From Vicinamibacterales bacterium (GTDB lineage Bacteria; Acidobacteriota; Vicinamibacteria; Vicinamibacterales; Fen-181), in assembly GCA_036504215.1 (NCBI GenBank), contig DASXVO010000039.1, positions 117,309-181,308 on the forward strand: 64,000 nt of DNA. The letters run 5' to 3'. The position numbers and the translations under genes were made by a program. Every line of letters starts with the position of its first letter. Position 1 is the stretch's first letter. Below, piece after piece: positions 35,114-44,070 of the stretch. The notes under the pieces were generated by a model that was given only the letters and a program-made list of their open reading frames with translations, was not told the origin of the DNA and made no database searches.

Positions 35114-37498
35114 GTGACGAGGTTCGGACGCTGGTACATCGCGGCGGTTGCCGTTCTGGGCGTGGGCGCCCTGACGAACTCGCTGTACGTGCTGACGCAG
35201 GTGCCATTCAACTACCGGTGGCTGATCCTCTGGGTGCTCACCTGGCTCAGCGGGTCGTTTGCCATCCGCGTTCCAGGCGTCGCCGCCACCATCTACGTTT
35301 CCGAAGCGTTCTTCTTCACGACCATCCTGCTGTTCGGTCCCGCGCCGGCCACGGTGTGCATGGCGATCGACGGCCTGCTCATCTCGATCCGGCGGAAGCA
35401 CCGCGAGGCCTACCGGGTCATCTTCAACCTGGCCGAGCCGTCGATCTCGGTCTGGGTGGCCGCCCAGGTCTTCTACCTGCTCTCCGGCGTCCCGCCGCTC
35501 GGCACGCTCGCCACGGTGCCGTCGCTCAGCACCCTCGTGCTGCCTGTCGTCGCCATGGCGGCGGTCTACTTCGTGCTGAACAGCGGCCTGACGGCCGTCG
35601 CGGTGACATCCGAGACCGGGGCGTCACCGTATCGCCTCTGGCGCGAGCACTTCATGTGGCTCTCGCTGAACTACTTCGGCGGCGCCTCCGTGGCCCTGCT
35701 GCTGGCGCTCAATGCGCCGCGCCTCACGTGGAGCGGCCTCGGCGTCGTCGTGCCGCTCATCGTCATCTCGTGGTTGACGTTCAAGACGTCGATGGATCGG
35801 GTCGAGGACGCCAACCTCCACCTCACCGAACTCAATCGACTCTACCTGTCCACGGTCGAGACGCTCGCGATGGCGATCGACGCGAAGGATCAGATCACGC
35901 ACGGTCACATCCGCCGCGTGCAGTGCTACGCGATCGGTCTGGCGAAAGCCATTGGCGTGAGCGACCAGCGCCAGATCAAGGCCATCGAGGCCGCCGCGCT
36001 CCTGCACGACATGGGCAAGCTGGCAGTGCCCGAACACATCCTGAACAAACCGGGGAAGCTCACGCCGTCGGAATACGACCGCATCAAGCTGCACGCGTCA
36101 GTGGGAGCGCAGATTCTCTCGGCGATCGACTTCCCGTACCCGGTCGTGCCGATTGTCCGCCACCATCATGAGAACTGGGACGGCACGGGCTATCCCGACG
36201 GCTTGAAGGGCATGGACATTCCGCTCGGGGCGCGGATCATGGCGGTGGTGGATTGCTACGACGCGCTGACGTCCGACCGCCCCTACCGTCCGGCGTTGTC
36301 GGACGAGGAGGCCCTGGCCATCATCGACGCCCGCCGGGGCACGATGTACGATCCCGTCGTGACGGACGCCTTCGTTCGCGTCCACGCCGACATCGACGCG
36401 GAGGTGACGACGTCGGGTGACGACGTGAGCGCGCTCGAGCAGTTGCTGCACGCCCAGCCCGCGACGGCCGTCGCCGATGCCACAGGGACGGCGAGTGGAT
36501 CCCGCGAGCTGACCGACACGCTGCTGGCGCTCTCCGATCTGGCCGGCGGGATGGCAGGCCACACGTCCGTCGAGGATCTCGCCATGGCGCTCGGCTTCCG
36601 CTTGAAGCAGACCGTGCCGTGCGACCTGCTCGTCTTCTACCTGCGCGACCGCGTGTCGGACGATCTGGTGGCGGTCTGCGCGTCGGGCACGGCCGCCGAC
36701 GTGCTGAAGGGGATGCGCCTGCGCGCGGGTGAGGGCCTGAGCGGATGGGTGGCGATCAACCGCACGACGATCATGAACTCGAGCGGCGCGCTCGACCTCG
36801 CCGAGCGCAAGGACCTGCTGCCGGGGCCGTTCGACAGTGCCCTGGCGACGCCGCTCGTCGCGGGCGACCACGTCGTGGGAGTCCTCTCCCTCTACGGGGA
36901 GTCGCGCGAGGCCTTCAGCGGCGAGCATCAGCAGGTGGTCGAATTCGCCGCGCGCCAGATCGGCCCGGCGCTCGAGCGGGCGCTGGACTTCGAACAGGAC
37001 CGCATGGCGAGCCTGTTCGATCAGCCGACCGGCCTCCCAAACGAGAAGTACCTCGAGCGCGTGCTCGCATCGGCGGCCTATGCCGTGCGCACCGACGGTC
37101 CCAAACCCGGGATCCTCTTGCTCAGCGTCACCGATGCGGGCCATGACGACCCGGGCGGGACCGACGTACTCCTCCGCCTGGCGGCCACCGCACGCACCGC
37201 GGTGCGCGTCACCGACCTCGTGTTCCGCACCGGCGACCGCGAAGTCATGATCCTGATGGCGGATACCACACCCGAGGCGATGACCGCCATCGCCGGGCGA
37301 GTGATCGAAGCGACCGGAGACCAGGCCGGATTCGGGCGGCCAGTGCAGATCGAAGCCGCGTTCGCGCTGTTCCCCGCGCATGCCGGAACCGCCGCCGACC
37401 TGCCGCGCGCGGTCCGCGCCCGCCGCGCGGCGATGCTCCCCGCGGATCGACTTGTGTCGATGCCGGCGCCCGCGATGGCACCCCGTCTCGCCTGCTGA
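35114..37498 (+). CDS. membrane HD-GYP phosphodiesterase with GAF and degenerate GGDEF domains
   Basis: A 794-residue protein. The first 230 residues hold about seven membrane helices, a MASE-like sensor. A HD-GYP domain (about 250-420) has His298-Asp299 in LLHDMGK and the signature HHHENWDGTGYPDG, so it is probably an active cyclic di-GMP hydrolase. A GAF domain (about 455-620) follows. The last 160 residues look like a GGDEF fold, but the active site reads FRTGDREVMIL instead of RxGGDEF, so it should not make cyclic di-GMP and may bind GTP instead. GTG 35114 has GAGGGG upstream, 13 bases after the sigma-54 activator stop; the two are probably one operon. Confidence 0.9.
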   Translation: MTRFGRWYIAAVAVLGVGALTNSLYVLTQVPFNYRWLILWVLTWLSGSFAIRVPGVAATIYVSEAFFFTTILLFGPAPATVCMAIDGLLISIRRKHREAYRVIFNLAEPSISVWVAAQVFYLLSGVPPLGTLATVPSLSTLVLPVVAMAAVYFVLNSGLTAVAVTSETGASPYRLWREHFMWLSLNYFGGASVALLLALNAPRLTWSGLGVVVPLIVISWLTFKTSMDRVEDANLHLTELNRLYLSTVETLAMAIDAKDQITHGHIRRVQCYAIGLAKAIGVSDQRQIKAIEAAALLHDMGKLAVPEHILNKPGKLTPSEYDRIKLHASVGAQILSAIDFPYPVVPIVRHHHENWDGTGYPDGLKGMDIPLGARIMAVVDCYDALTSDRPYRPALSDEEALAIIDARRGTMYDPVVTDAFVRVHADIDAEVTTSGDDVSALEQLLHAQPATAVADATGTASGSRELTDTLLALSDLAGGMAGHTSVEDLAMALGFRLKQTVPCDLLVFYLRDRVSDDLVAVCASGTAADVLKGMRLRAGEGLSGWVAINRTTIMNSSGALDLAERKDLLPGPFDSALATPLVAGDHVVGVLSLYGESREAFSGEHQQVVEFAARQIGPALERALDFEQDRMASLFDQPTGLPNEKYLERVLASAAYAVRTDGPKPGILLLSVTDAGHDDPGGTDVLLRLAATARTAVRVTDLVFRTGDREVMILMADTTPEAMTAIAGRVIEATGDQAGFGRPVQIEAAFALFPAHAGTAADLPRAVRARRAAMLPADRLVSMPAPAMAPRLAC

Positions 37499-37543
37499 GT
37501 CCCCGGACAAACGCCGACGCCGTTGTGCCCCTTGGACCGGGCG

Positions 37544-37573
37544 CCGACAGACGCCGTCCGGTCGGCGTAGAAT
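37544..37573 (+). promoter_or_regulatory. candidate promoter for the cytidylate-kinase-like gene
   Basis: CCGACA (37544-37549), an 18-base spacer and TAGAAT (37568-37573), ending 26 bases before the ATG. Four of six bases match the -35 consensus and five of six match the -10. Confidence 0.45.
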
Positions 37574-37598
37574 GGAGTCGTCCTTCCGGGAGGATCAG

Positions 37599-38237
37599 AT
37601 GACGACGCCAGTCACGACCATCGTCGCTATTTCGAGGCAGATGGGGGCGGGTGGTGCGTACGTCGGCCAGGGGATTGCCCGGCGCCTCAACGTGCGCTAT
37701 GTCGACCGCGAAATCCTCGAGGAAGCGGCCAAGGTGTTGGGCCGCGATGACCGCGAGGTCGAGAGCCTCGAGGAGCGGGTGACGAGCGTCTGGGCACGCA
37801 TGGCGGGGGCGCTGTCGTGGGGAGCGCCCGAGGCGCCCTACGTGCCGCCCCCGGTGCCGACGGTGATGGAGGAGGACGTCTTCGCCGTCGAGGCCGAGAT
37901 CATTCGTCAGATCGCCGGCCGGGAAGATGCCGTCATCGTCGGGCGGGGAGCGGCCTGGGTGCTGCGCGAGCATCCGCGACTTCTGAGCGTGTTCCTCCAC
38001 GCCCCGGAGGAGGAACGGACCGAGCGGGTGAGGCAGGCATACGGCCTGGAGGCGGGACCGGCCCGCGACCTCGTTCGGCGGTCGGATCAGCAGCGCGGCC
38101 GCTTCCTCCAGTCGCTGCACGGCGGGGAGTGGATCGAGCCCTCGCACTATCATCTCTGCCTCGATACGTCTGCGATTGGCATCGAGGAGACGATCGAGGT
38201 GCTGGCCAGCCTGGTCGAGCGCCGCCGCAGGGCTTGA
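37599..38237 (+). CDS. cytidylate kinase-like P-loop family protein
   Basis: A 212-residue protein of the cytidylate-kinase-like family. The P-loop is altered: ISRQMGAGGAYVGQGIARRL has the family's GAGG form where classic kinases have GxxxxGKS. YVDREILEEAAKVLG near residue 34, VIVGRGAAWVLREHPRLLSVFLHAP near 115 and HYHLCLDTSAIGIEETIEVL at the end are typical. These proteins phosphorylate an unknown nucleoside monophosphate-like or other substrate and are common beside CBS or regulatory genes. GGGAGGA is placed four bases before ATG 37599. It is separate from the preceding HD-GYP gene, with its own promoter-like site. Confidence 0.85.
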   Translation: MTTPVTTIVAISRQMGAGGAYVGQGIARRLNVRYVDREILEEAAKVLGRDDREVESLEERVTSVWARMAGALSWGAPEAPYVPPPVPTVMEEDVFAVEAEIIRQIAGREDAVIVGRGAAWVLREHPRLLSVFLHAPEEERTERVRQAYGLEAGPARDLVRRSDQQRGRFLQSLHGGEWIEPSHYHLCLDTSAIGIEETIEVLASLVERRRRA

Positions 38238-38277
38238 TCGGGACTGCGGGACTCCGATTTGCTCTTTTCAGCGCATC

Positions 38278-39726
38278 GTGTCACACTATGGGAGCAAAGA
38301 AAGAACGAAGAAACCTGTTGCCGACGACGCAACCTTCCGCTACGCAGATTCCTTTTTGAACCACCAAGCTGCTTCGACCTATCCCGCGCCTCGCCCCCGG
38401 CGTCGCGCTCGGCGTAATCCTGCTCTGATTTCTCCGGCTGCCGGCCGCCGGTCTCGCGCCGAGGCCGCTGCCTCGCCCGAGGGCGAGATCGCGACATCGT
38501 TCGACTCCCTGAACCTGCCGGCCCCGTTGATGATGGGTGTCGCTGAACGGGGATTCGTGTCGCCCACGCCCATCCAGGCCGATGTCATCCCGGTGGCGCG
38601 GACTGGTCGCGACTTGATTGCCTGCGCCGAGACGGGGACCGGAAAGACCGCGGCGTTCGTGCTGCCGATCCTCGAACGCCTGCTGCAGAGGCGGTCCGCG
38701 CCGCCGTCCGAGGGTTCGCCCCGCACGGCCGTGCTCATCCTGACGCCGACCCGCGAACTGGCCGTTCAGATCGACGACGACATCCAGGGCTTCGGGTATC
38801 ACACCGGGCTCTCGAGCGTGGCCGTCTACGGCGGCGCACCGTCGGAGCCGCAAGAGCGCGCGCTGCGCGCCGGTGTCGACATCGTCGTCGCGACGCCGGG
38901 CCGGCTCATGGACCACATGCGATGCGGAGCCACGGACTTCACGGGCCTCGACGTGCTCGTGCTGGATGAGGCGGACCGGATGATGGACATGGGCTTCTGG
39001 CCCGACATCACCAAGATCGTGTCTGCGGTGCCAGAGGCCAGGCAGACGCTGCTGTTCTCGGCGACCATGCCGGACGAGGTGATGACCCGGGCGCGCGCCA
39101 TCACGAAAGACGCCGTGATGATCGCCAACGGCGCGAAGAACGGTCCGGCACGGACCATCAGCCACACGTCGGCGCAGGTGCCGTCGGGCGAAAAGGCCAC
39201 GTGGCTCGGCCGCTTCCTCCGCCAGGAGCCGGGGCCGGTGCTCGTGTTCGTCCGCACCAAGCGGGGGGCCGACAGGCTGGCCTCGCGGCTGGTGGCGGCT
39301 GGCATTCGCGTTGCGGCGCTGCACGCGGACAGAACGCAGCAGCAGCGGTCGGCGGCCGTCGAAGGGTTGAGGTCGGGTCGCTTCACGGCGCTCGTCGCCA
39401 CGGATCTGGCGGCGCGGGGGCTGGACATCGAGGCCATCACGCACGTGGTCAACTACGAGGTGCCGCCAACGCGCGAGGCGTACGTGCACCGCGTGGGCCG
39501 CACCGGCCGTGCGCTGGCATCCGGAATGGCGGTCACGCTTGTGGCCCCCGAGGAACGCCGGGCGCTCGACGCGCTCGTCCGCGAACTCGACATCGAGATG
39601 AAACCGCTACTGACTCCACCACGTCTGCCGGTCGAGGAACAGATTCGAGACCGCCGTCCACGCCGGCCAGTCGTCAGTGCCGCCGGCCAGGAAGACGCGG
39701 TCCTTCCGGAGAACGTCGGCCAATAG
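38278..39726 (+). CDS. DEAD-box RNA helicase (RhlE-like)
   Basis: The helicase core is complete: FVSPTPIQADVIP (Q motif), AETGTGKTAAF (Walker A), PTRELAVQ, TPGRLMDHM, VLDEADRMMD (DEAD), LLFSATMP (SAT), FVRTKRGADRLA, VATDLAARGLDIE and YVHRVGRTGRA. A short tail follows, without the long basic extension of some RhlE proteins. It should unwind RNA in ribosome assembly or mRNA decay. The start is unresolved. There is no ATG between 38290 and 38530, and the stretch before SFDSLNLPAPL (about 38500) has poor codon bias. GTG 38278 is given as the nearest normal start; TTG 38356 is another. A TTGCTC/CACTAT promoter-like pair lies at 38259-38289. Confidence 0.85.
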   Translation: MSHYGSKERTKKPVADDATFRYADSFLNHQAASTYPAPRPRRRARRNPALISPAAGRRSRAEAAASPEGEIATSFDSLNLPAPLMMGVAERGFVSPTPIQADVIPVARTGRDLIACAETGTGKTAAFVLPILERLLQRRSAPPSEGSPRTAVLILTPTRELAVQIDDDIQGFGYHTGLSSVAVYGGAPSEPQERALRAGVDIVVATPGRLMDHMRCGATDFTGLDVLVLDEADRMMDMGFWPDITKIVSAVPEARQTLLFSATMPDEVMTRARAITKDAVMIANGAKNGPARTISHTSAQVPSGEKATWLGRFLRQEPGPVLVFVRTKRGADRLASRLVAAGIRVAALHADRTQQQRSAAVEGLRSGRFTALVATDLAARGLDIEAITHVVNYEVPPTREAYVHRVGRTGRALASGMAVTLVAPEERRALDALVRELDIEMKPLLTPPRLPVEEQIRDRRPRRPVVSAAGQEDAVLPENVGQ

Positions 39727-39818
39727 GCGACCGGTCACGGCTGACCTGGATAGCTCGACTGATCCCCGCCGTCGCGGTGAGGAGAGACGCGGCGCCCCCT
39801 TCGCGGTATCGTAGGAGA

Positions 39819-42263
39819 ATGGGCCGCCTGACTCACCTGCTGTTGTTCGTTCTCCTCGTGCAGGCGGCAGCCGTCGAAGCGGCCGATGCGGTCGTTCGCG
39901 GGCGTGCCACCGATGCAGCCGGGCTGCCACTTCCTGGCGTCACGATCACCATCACGCTCGTTCAGGATCCGCACGCGGCCGCTGGAGCGTCATCGCAGCG
40001 GACGGCGACGACCGACGAGCACGGTGCATTCCTGCTCCAAGCGCCTCCCGGCCGATACGTCGTGCGCGCGGAGATCCAGGGCTTCGATCCGCTCGAACAG
40101 CCACTCGCGCTCGACGGAAGGGGAGCTTCCAGCCTCGATCTCCAGCTCCACGTGGCGAGCTACAGGGAACAGGTGACCGTCAGAGGCGAAGCCTCGCAGG
40201 CCGTGCTCGGCAAACCACAACCAGACGCGCCGGTCACCGTGACGCGCGAGGTCGTGGATAGCGGCATGATGCCCAACAGCCAATACGACGATGTGCTGCC
40301 GCTGCTGCCGAACGTCGTGCGGGGCCCGGACGGCCTCATCAGCGTGGCGGGCGCCAGCGCGCCGCAAGGATCGCTGCTCGTCAACGGCCTCAACGAAACC
40401 GACCCGATCGCAGGCGTGCCCCTCATGCTGTTGCCGCTCGAGGCGGTCGAGTCGATGGATGTGTTCTCCGGGGGATATCCGGCGGACGCAGGGCGCGCGA
40501 CCGGGGGCGTGACGTCAGTGCGCACCAGGGCGGGCGGCGATGAGTGGCACGCGTCCGCCAACAGCTTCTTTCCGCGCCTCCGGTTCGTCGCCGGCAGGCT
40601 GTACGGCATCGATTCGTGGGACCCGAACGTCGGCCTGCTCGGGCCGCTCGTCAAGGGCAGGGTCTTCCTCGAGCAGGCGATCAGCTACCGCTTCGATCGC
40701 AACCGGTTCGACACGCTGGCCGGCTCCCAGGACAGCATCTACTCGGCGTTCGTGTCGTGGTCGCAACTCGACGTCCAGGCCTCATCGGGACATCACTTTG
40801 TCGGCTTCGTCTCCTTCGATCCGCAGCGGACCGAGCACGCCGGTGTGACGGCGTTCACGACGGCCAACAGCGTGCCGCTCCTCGAACGGGGCGGATGGAG
40901 CGCCTCGGCCGGAGATCGCGTGGTGGTTAGCACTTCCACCGTGCTGGCCCTGACGGCGGGCGTGGTCAGGTCGCGGTTGGGGGTGAGTCCGGACGGCGCA
41001 TCGCCGTACGTCGTCGGGCACGACCAGGTGCAGGGCAGCTACTTCGACCGGCAGGACCTGCGCGGCACGCGGATCCAGGTGAGCGCCTCGTGGAACTGGA
41101 CCGGGTGGCAGGGGCACGAACTCCGGGCCGGCGCGGACGTGTCTCATGCCGCGCTCGATGGCACGGACGCGGCGGGCGACGTCACGATGCTCCGGAGCGA
41201 CGGGCAGCTGAGCCAGCGCATCTCGTTCCTGCCGGTGCCCACGCTGTCCGGAACGGCTCGCGAGGCGGGGGCGTTCGCGCAGTTTCGATGGCAGGCGCGC
41301 GCGAACCTGACCGTCGATGCCGGCACCCGCCTGGACTGGACCACGCTCGCACGGCCCGTCGGTTCGCCGCGAATCGCCTGGACGCTGAAGTTGCCGACCG
41401 GCGACACCACGCTCAGTGGGAGTGTTGGTCTCTTCGGGGACAAGGTTCCGCTCGAAGCGTACGGCTTCCCGCTACGGCAGCCGCGAGAGGTGCTCAGCGC
41501 GCTGGACGGGTCGGACGTGGTCTACCGGAACGTCATCGACGGTCCGCTCCGCACGCCGCTCGCCACCCGGTGGGACCTGGAACTCGACCGGCGCTTCGTC
41601 GGCGGCTGGCAGGCGCGGGTGAAGTACCAGGAGCGGCGTGGTCACGACGAGTTGATCGTGAACCCGATCCGGGACACGGCGACGACCGGACGCCTGGCGT
41701 TGTCGAGTTCGGGCGCCTCGTCCTCACGGAGCCTGGAGGCGACGTTGGCGTACCGCGCGCCGGGCGCCGGGCACGAGCTCTACCTGTCGTACGTGCGATC
41801 CCGGAGCGAGGGTGATCTCAACAGCCTCGACACGATCACCGGCGCGTTCCGTCAGCCGCTCGTGCTACCCAACCAGGTCGGCCCGCTCCTGGCGGACGTG
41901 CCGCATCGTCTGTTGGCGTGGGGCCTGGTCCGCCTGCCGCTGCGCATCACGGTGGCCCCCTTCGTCGAGATCAGGAGCGGCTTCGCGTATTCGGCCATCG
42001 ACGACGACTGGCTCTATGCCGGTCCGGCGAACCGCGCGCGCCTTCCGTGGTTCGGGTCACTCGACCTCTACGTCAACAAGGTCGTCACCGTCTCCAGTCG
42101 GCTCCCCGACGCGCGCCTGGGCGTGAAGTTCTACAACCTGGCCTCGATCCACACCGAGCGTGACGTGCAGCGGAACACCGCGCAGCCGGAGTTCGGCCAG
42201 ACCTACAACCCGATCCCGCGCGACTTCACGCTGGTGTTCGAGCTGCTCTGGGGGCGGAAGTAG
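39819..42263 (+). CDS. TonB-dependent receptor with carboxypeptidase-regulatory-like N-terminus
   Basis: An 814-residue outer-membrane protein. A signal peptide (LTHLLLFVLLVQAAAVEAADA) leads into a CarboxypepD-regulatory-like domain (about 25-110: GLPLPGVTITITLVQDPH, PPGRYVVRAEIQGFDPLEQ). A plug-like domain follows (about 120-235: GSLLVNGLNETDPIAGVPL, MDVFSGGYPADAGRATGG), then a beta-barrel to the C-terminus. There is no clear TonB box, and the last residue is Lys rather than the usual aromatic. Cargo is unknown; such receptors in Acidobacteriota often take up oligosaccharide or peptide. The ATG has GGAG too close (one base), though TATCGT at 39807 may give a leaderless message. It is convergent with the cysteine-rich PAS gene. 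Confidence 0.88.
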   Translation: MGRLTHLLLFVLLVQAAAVEAADAVVRGRATDAAGLPLPGVTITITLVQDPHAAAGASSQRTATTDEHGAFLLQAPPGRYVVRAEIQGFDPLEQPLALDGRGASSLDLQLHVASYREQVTVRGEASQAVLGKPQPDAPVTVTREVVDSGMMPNSQYDDVLPLLPNVVRGPDGLISVAGASAPQGSLLVNGLNETDPIAGVPLMLLPLEAVESMDVFSGGYPADAGRATGGVTSVRTRAGGDEWHASANSFFPRLRFVAGRLYGIDSWDPNVGLLGPLVKGRVFLEQAISYRFDRNRFDTLAGSQDSIYSAFVSWSQLDVQASSGHHFVGFVSFDPQRTEHAGVTAFTTANSVPLLERGGWSASAGDRVVVSTSTVLALTAGVVRSRLGVSPDGASPYVVGHDQVQGSYFDRQDLRGTRIQVSASWNWTGWQGHELRAGADVSHAALDGTDAAGDVTMLRSDGQLSQRISFLPVPTLSGTAREAGAFAQFRWQARANLTVDAGTRLDWTTLARPVGSPRIAWTLKLPTGDTTLSGSVGLFGDKVPLEAYGFPLRQPREVLSALDGSDVVYRNVIDGPLRTPLATRWDLELDRRFVGGWQARVKYQERRGHDELIVNPIRDTATTGRLALSSSGASSSRSLEATLAYRAPGAGHELYLSYVRSRSEGDLNSLDTITGAFRQPLVLPNQVGPLLADVPHRLLAWGLVRLPLRITVAPFVEIRSGFAYSAIDDDWLYAGPANRARLPWFGSLDLYVNKVVTVSSRLPDARLGVKFYNLASIHTERDVQRNTAQPEFGQTYNPIPRDFTLVFELLWGRK

Positions 42264-42313
42264 GGGGCGGCCGTGCGGCATTGGAGCGAGGACCCTTCGC
42301 CCGGGGCGCGTTC

Positions 42314-42904
42314 TCACGGCTGGGAGAAGTCCGGGTAGAGCCGCTTCGCGCAGTCCGGACAAATCCCGTGTGTGAACTTCAGGTCGAGGTGCGATGAGAG
42401 GTAGGCCTCGACCTGCGTCCACAGTTGCTCGTCGCGGACCCTCTTGCAGGACATGCAGATTGGCAGGATGTCCCCGATCGCGCACAGGAGCGTGAGGTCC
42501 TCGATGAACAGCAGCGCGCAGGACTGATCGCGGTAGACGACAGGGGAGGCCGTGACCAGGACGTGCATCGCCTGCACCTGCCCGTCGCGCTGGAACTCCA
42601 TCCGATCCCGCATCCGCACCGGCTCCCGGCCCACGTAGGTGAACCGGACCGCCTTCCGCATGACGCAGTCGCTGCACGAGGTCGAGCGGCCGCACCCTTC
42701 GCCCGTCTCGGTGCTGTGGATGCAGCGCAGCACCTCGCCGTTGCGCTGACGGAGCACGAACGACGCGTCGGTGCCGATCATCTTCTTTGCCGCCGGATTC
42801 GCCGCCAGCAGACGCATGTCCTCGTCGGTGATGAACGCCGGGAACGGCAGTGCGTCGAACACCGCGTCGGCCGGAGACGGAGCGTGACAGGGAGTCGGGG
42901 TCAA
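42314..42904 (-). CDS. cysteine-rich PAS-like protein with C-terminal double CxxC module
   Basis: A 196-residue soluble protein that starts at TTG 42904, set by a perfect AAGGAGG seven bases upstream; longer frame upstream is antisense to prs. A PAS-like domain (about 12-138) contains Cys61-x9-Cys71-x5-Cys77-x2-Cys80. A second module at the end has Cys150-x2-Cys153 (LPICMSCKRVRDEQ) and Cys182-x2-Cys185 (GICPDCAKRLYPDF). This tail is common after PAS, GGDEF and receiver domains in Deltaproteobacteria-like regulators and probably binds zinc or another metal. No output domain is present, so it should act as a stand-alone redox or metal sensor through a partner. Divergent from prs. Confidence 0.85.
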   Translation of the reverse strand: MTPTPCHAPSPADAVFDALPFPAFITDEDMRLLAANPAAKKMIGTDASFVLRQRNGEVLRCIHSTETGEGCGRSTSCSDCVMRKAVRFTYVGREPVRMRDRMEFQRDGQVQAMHVLVTASPVVYRDQSCALLFIEDLTLLCAIGDILPICMSCKRVRDEQLWTQVEAYLSSHLDLKFTHGICPDCAKRLYPDFSQP

Positions 42905-42944
42905 CGCCGTACCTCCTTGGGGATGGAAACATTCTACATCCTTC

Positions 42945-42953
42945 TGATATCGT
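42945..42953 (+). promoter_or_regulatory. extended -10 element immediately before prs
   Basis: TG-A-TATCGT with the hexamer at 42948-42953. Transcription would begin near 42960, only about three bases from ATG 42963, and no ribosome binding site is present, so a leaderless prs mRNA is likely. Confidence 0.45.
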
Positions 42954-42962
42954 GACCGGACC

Positions 42963-43946
42963 ATGACCGACGCCATCGACCCGGGGGACGTGCGACTGTT
43001 TGCCGGCAGCTCCAATCCGCAGTTGGCCGCCGACATTGCGTTGCTGCTCGGCGTGCCGCTCGAGTCGGCCGCCGTGTCGAAGTTCAGCAACGACAATCTC
43101 TACATCCAGCTCGGCGCCAGCGTCCGGTCGCGCGAGGTGTTCATCGTCCAGTCACTGTCACCGCCGGTGAACGACCACCTGATGGAGCTGCTGATGATGC
43201 TGGACATCGCCCGCGGCGCCGGCGCAAAGGCGGTCCACGCCATCGTGCCGTATTTCTCGTTCGCCCGTTCGGACAAGAAGGACTGTCCCCGCATCTGCAT
43301 CACCGCGCGGCTGGTGGCCGATCTGCTCCAGACGGCCGGCGCCACGCACGTGATGACGATGATGCTGCACTCGCCCCAGGTGCACGGTTTCTTCGGCGTG
43401 CCCACCGACCCGCTCTCGAGCCGGCACGTGTTCGTCAAGTACTTCGCTGCCTGCGACCTCGCCGGCACGATTGTCGTCGCGCCCGATCTCGGGCACGCGA
43501 AGTCCGCCGCCCGGTTCGCCCGTGACCTCCATCTGCCGGTGGCCGCGGGCAACAAGGAGCGGGTCTCCGACACGAAGGTCCGGATCACAGGGCTGGTCGG
43601 TCCGCAGTTGTCCAACTACCGCTCAGCGTTGATCTACGACGACGAGATCGCGACGGGCGGGTCGGTACTCGAACTCTGTGAACGGCTGGTCGACGAAGGG
43701 ATCAAGGAAGTTCGCGTCGCGTGTACGCACGGGGTGTTCGTGAGAAACGCCCTGGAGCGGATCGCCGCAGTCCCGGTCGTCCAGGAAATCGTGACGACCG
43801 ACACCGTGTACATACCGGAGCAGACGCGCCACCGGAAACTCCACATCCTGTCGGCCGCACCGATCTTCGCCGACGCGATCCGGGCGAACCATCTCCGGCA
43901 GTCGATTGGACACCTGGTCGTGTGCGGGGACGAAGAGGATAGGTAG
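42963..43946 (+). CDS. prs: ribose-phosphate pyrophosphokinase (PRPP synthetase)
   Basis: A 327-residue enzyme that makes PRPP from ribose-5-phosphate and ATP. RLFAGSSNPQLAADIALLLG at the N-terminus, EVFIVQSLSPPVNDHLMELL, the PYFSFARSDKKD catalytic region and the ARLVADLLQTAGA stretch match the family. The PRPP-binding loop is IYDDEIATGGSVLEL, a variant of the usual DD-x-x-D-T-G-G-T. Some divergence from class I enzymes is visible, such as Cys and Ile in CPRICITARL, so it may be a second or specialised copy. It has no Shine-Dalgarno site and may be leaderless. The tandem P-loop pair follows after 124 bases on the same strand. Confidence 0.9.
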   Translation: MTDAIDPGDVRLFAGSSNPQLAADIALLLGVPLESAAVSKFSNDNLYIQLGASVRSREVFIVQSLSPPVNDHLMELLMMLDIARGAGAKAVHAIVPYFSFARSDKKDCPRICITARLVADLLQTAGATHVMTMMLHSPQVHGFFGVPTDPLSSRHVFVKYFAACDLAGTIVVAPDLGHAKSAARFARDLHLPVAAGNKERVSDTKVRITGLVGPQLSNYRSALIYDDEIATGGSVLELCERLVDEGIKEVRVACTHGVFVRNALERIAAVPVVQEIVTTDTVYIPEQTRHRKLHILSAAPIFADAIRANHLRQSIGHLVVCGDEEDR

Positions 43947-44070
43947 CAAGGGAGCAGGGGAGCAGGGCGCCGAGCGGTGGCTCGCCGGCCGTCGCCCACG
44001 GTATACTGCGTCACCCGCGCGTCCGCCCACGGCTCGACCGGCAGCATCTCACGTCAAGAGAGGCCTTATC

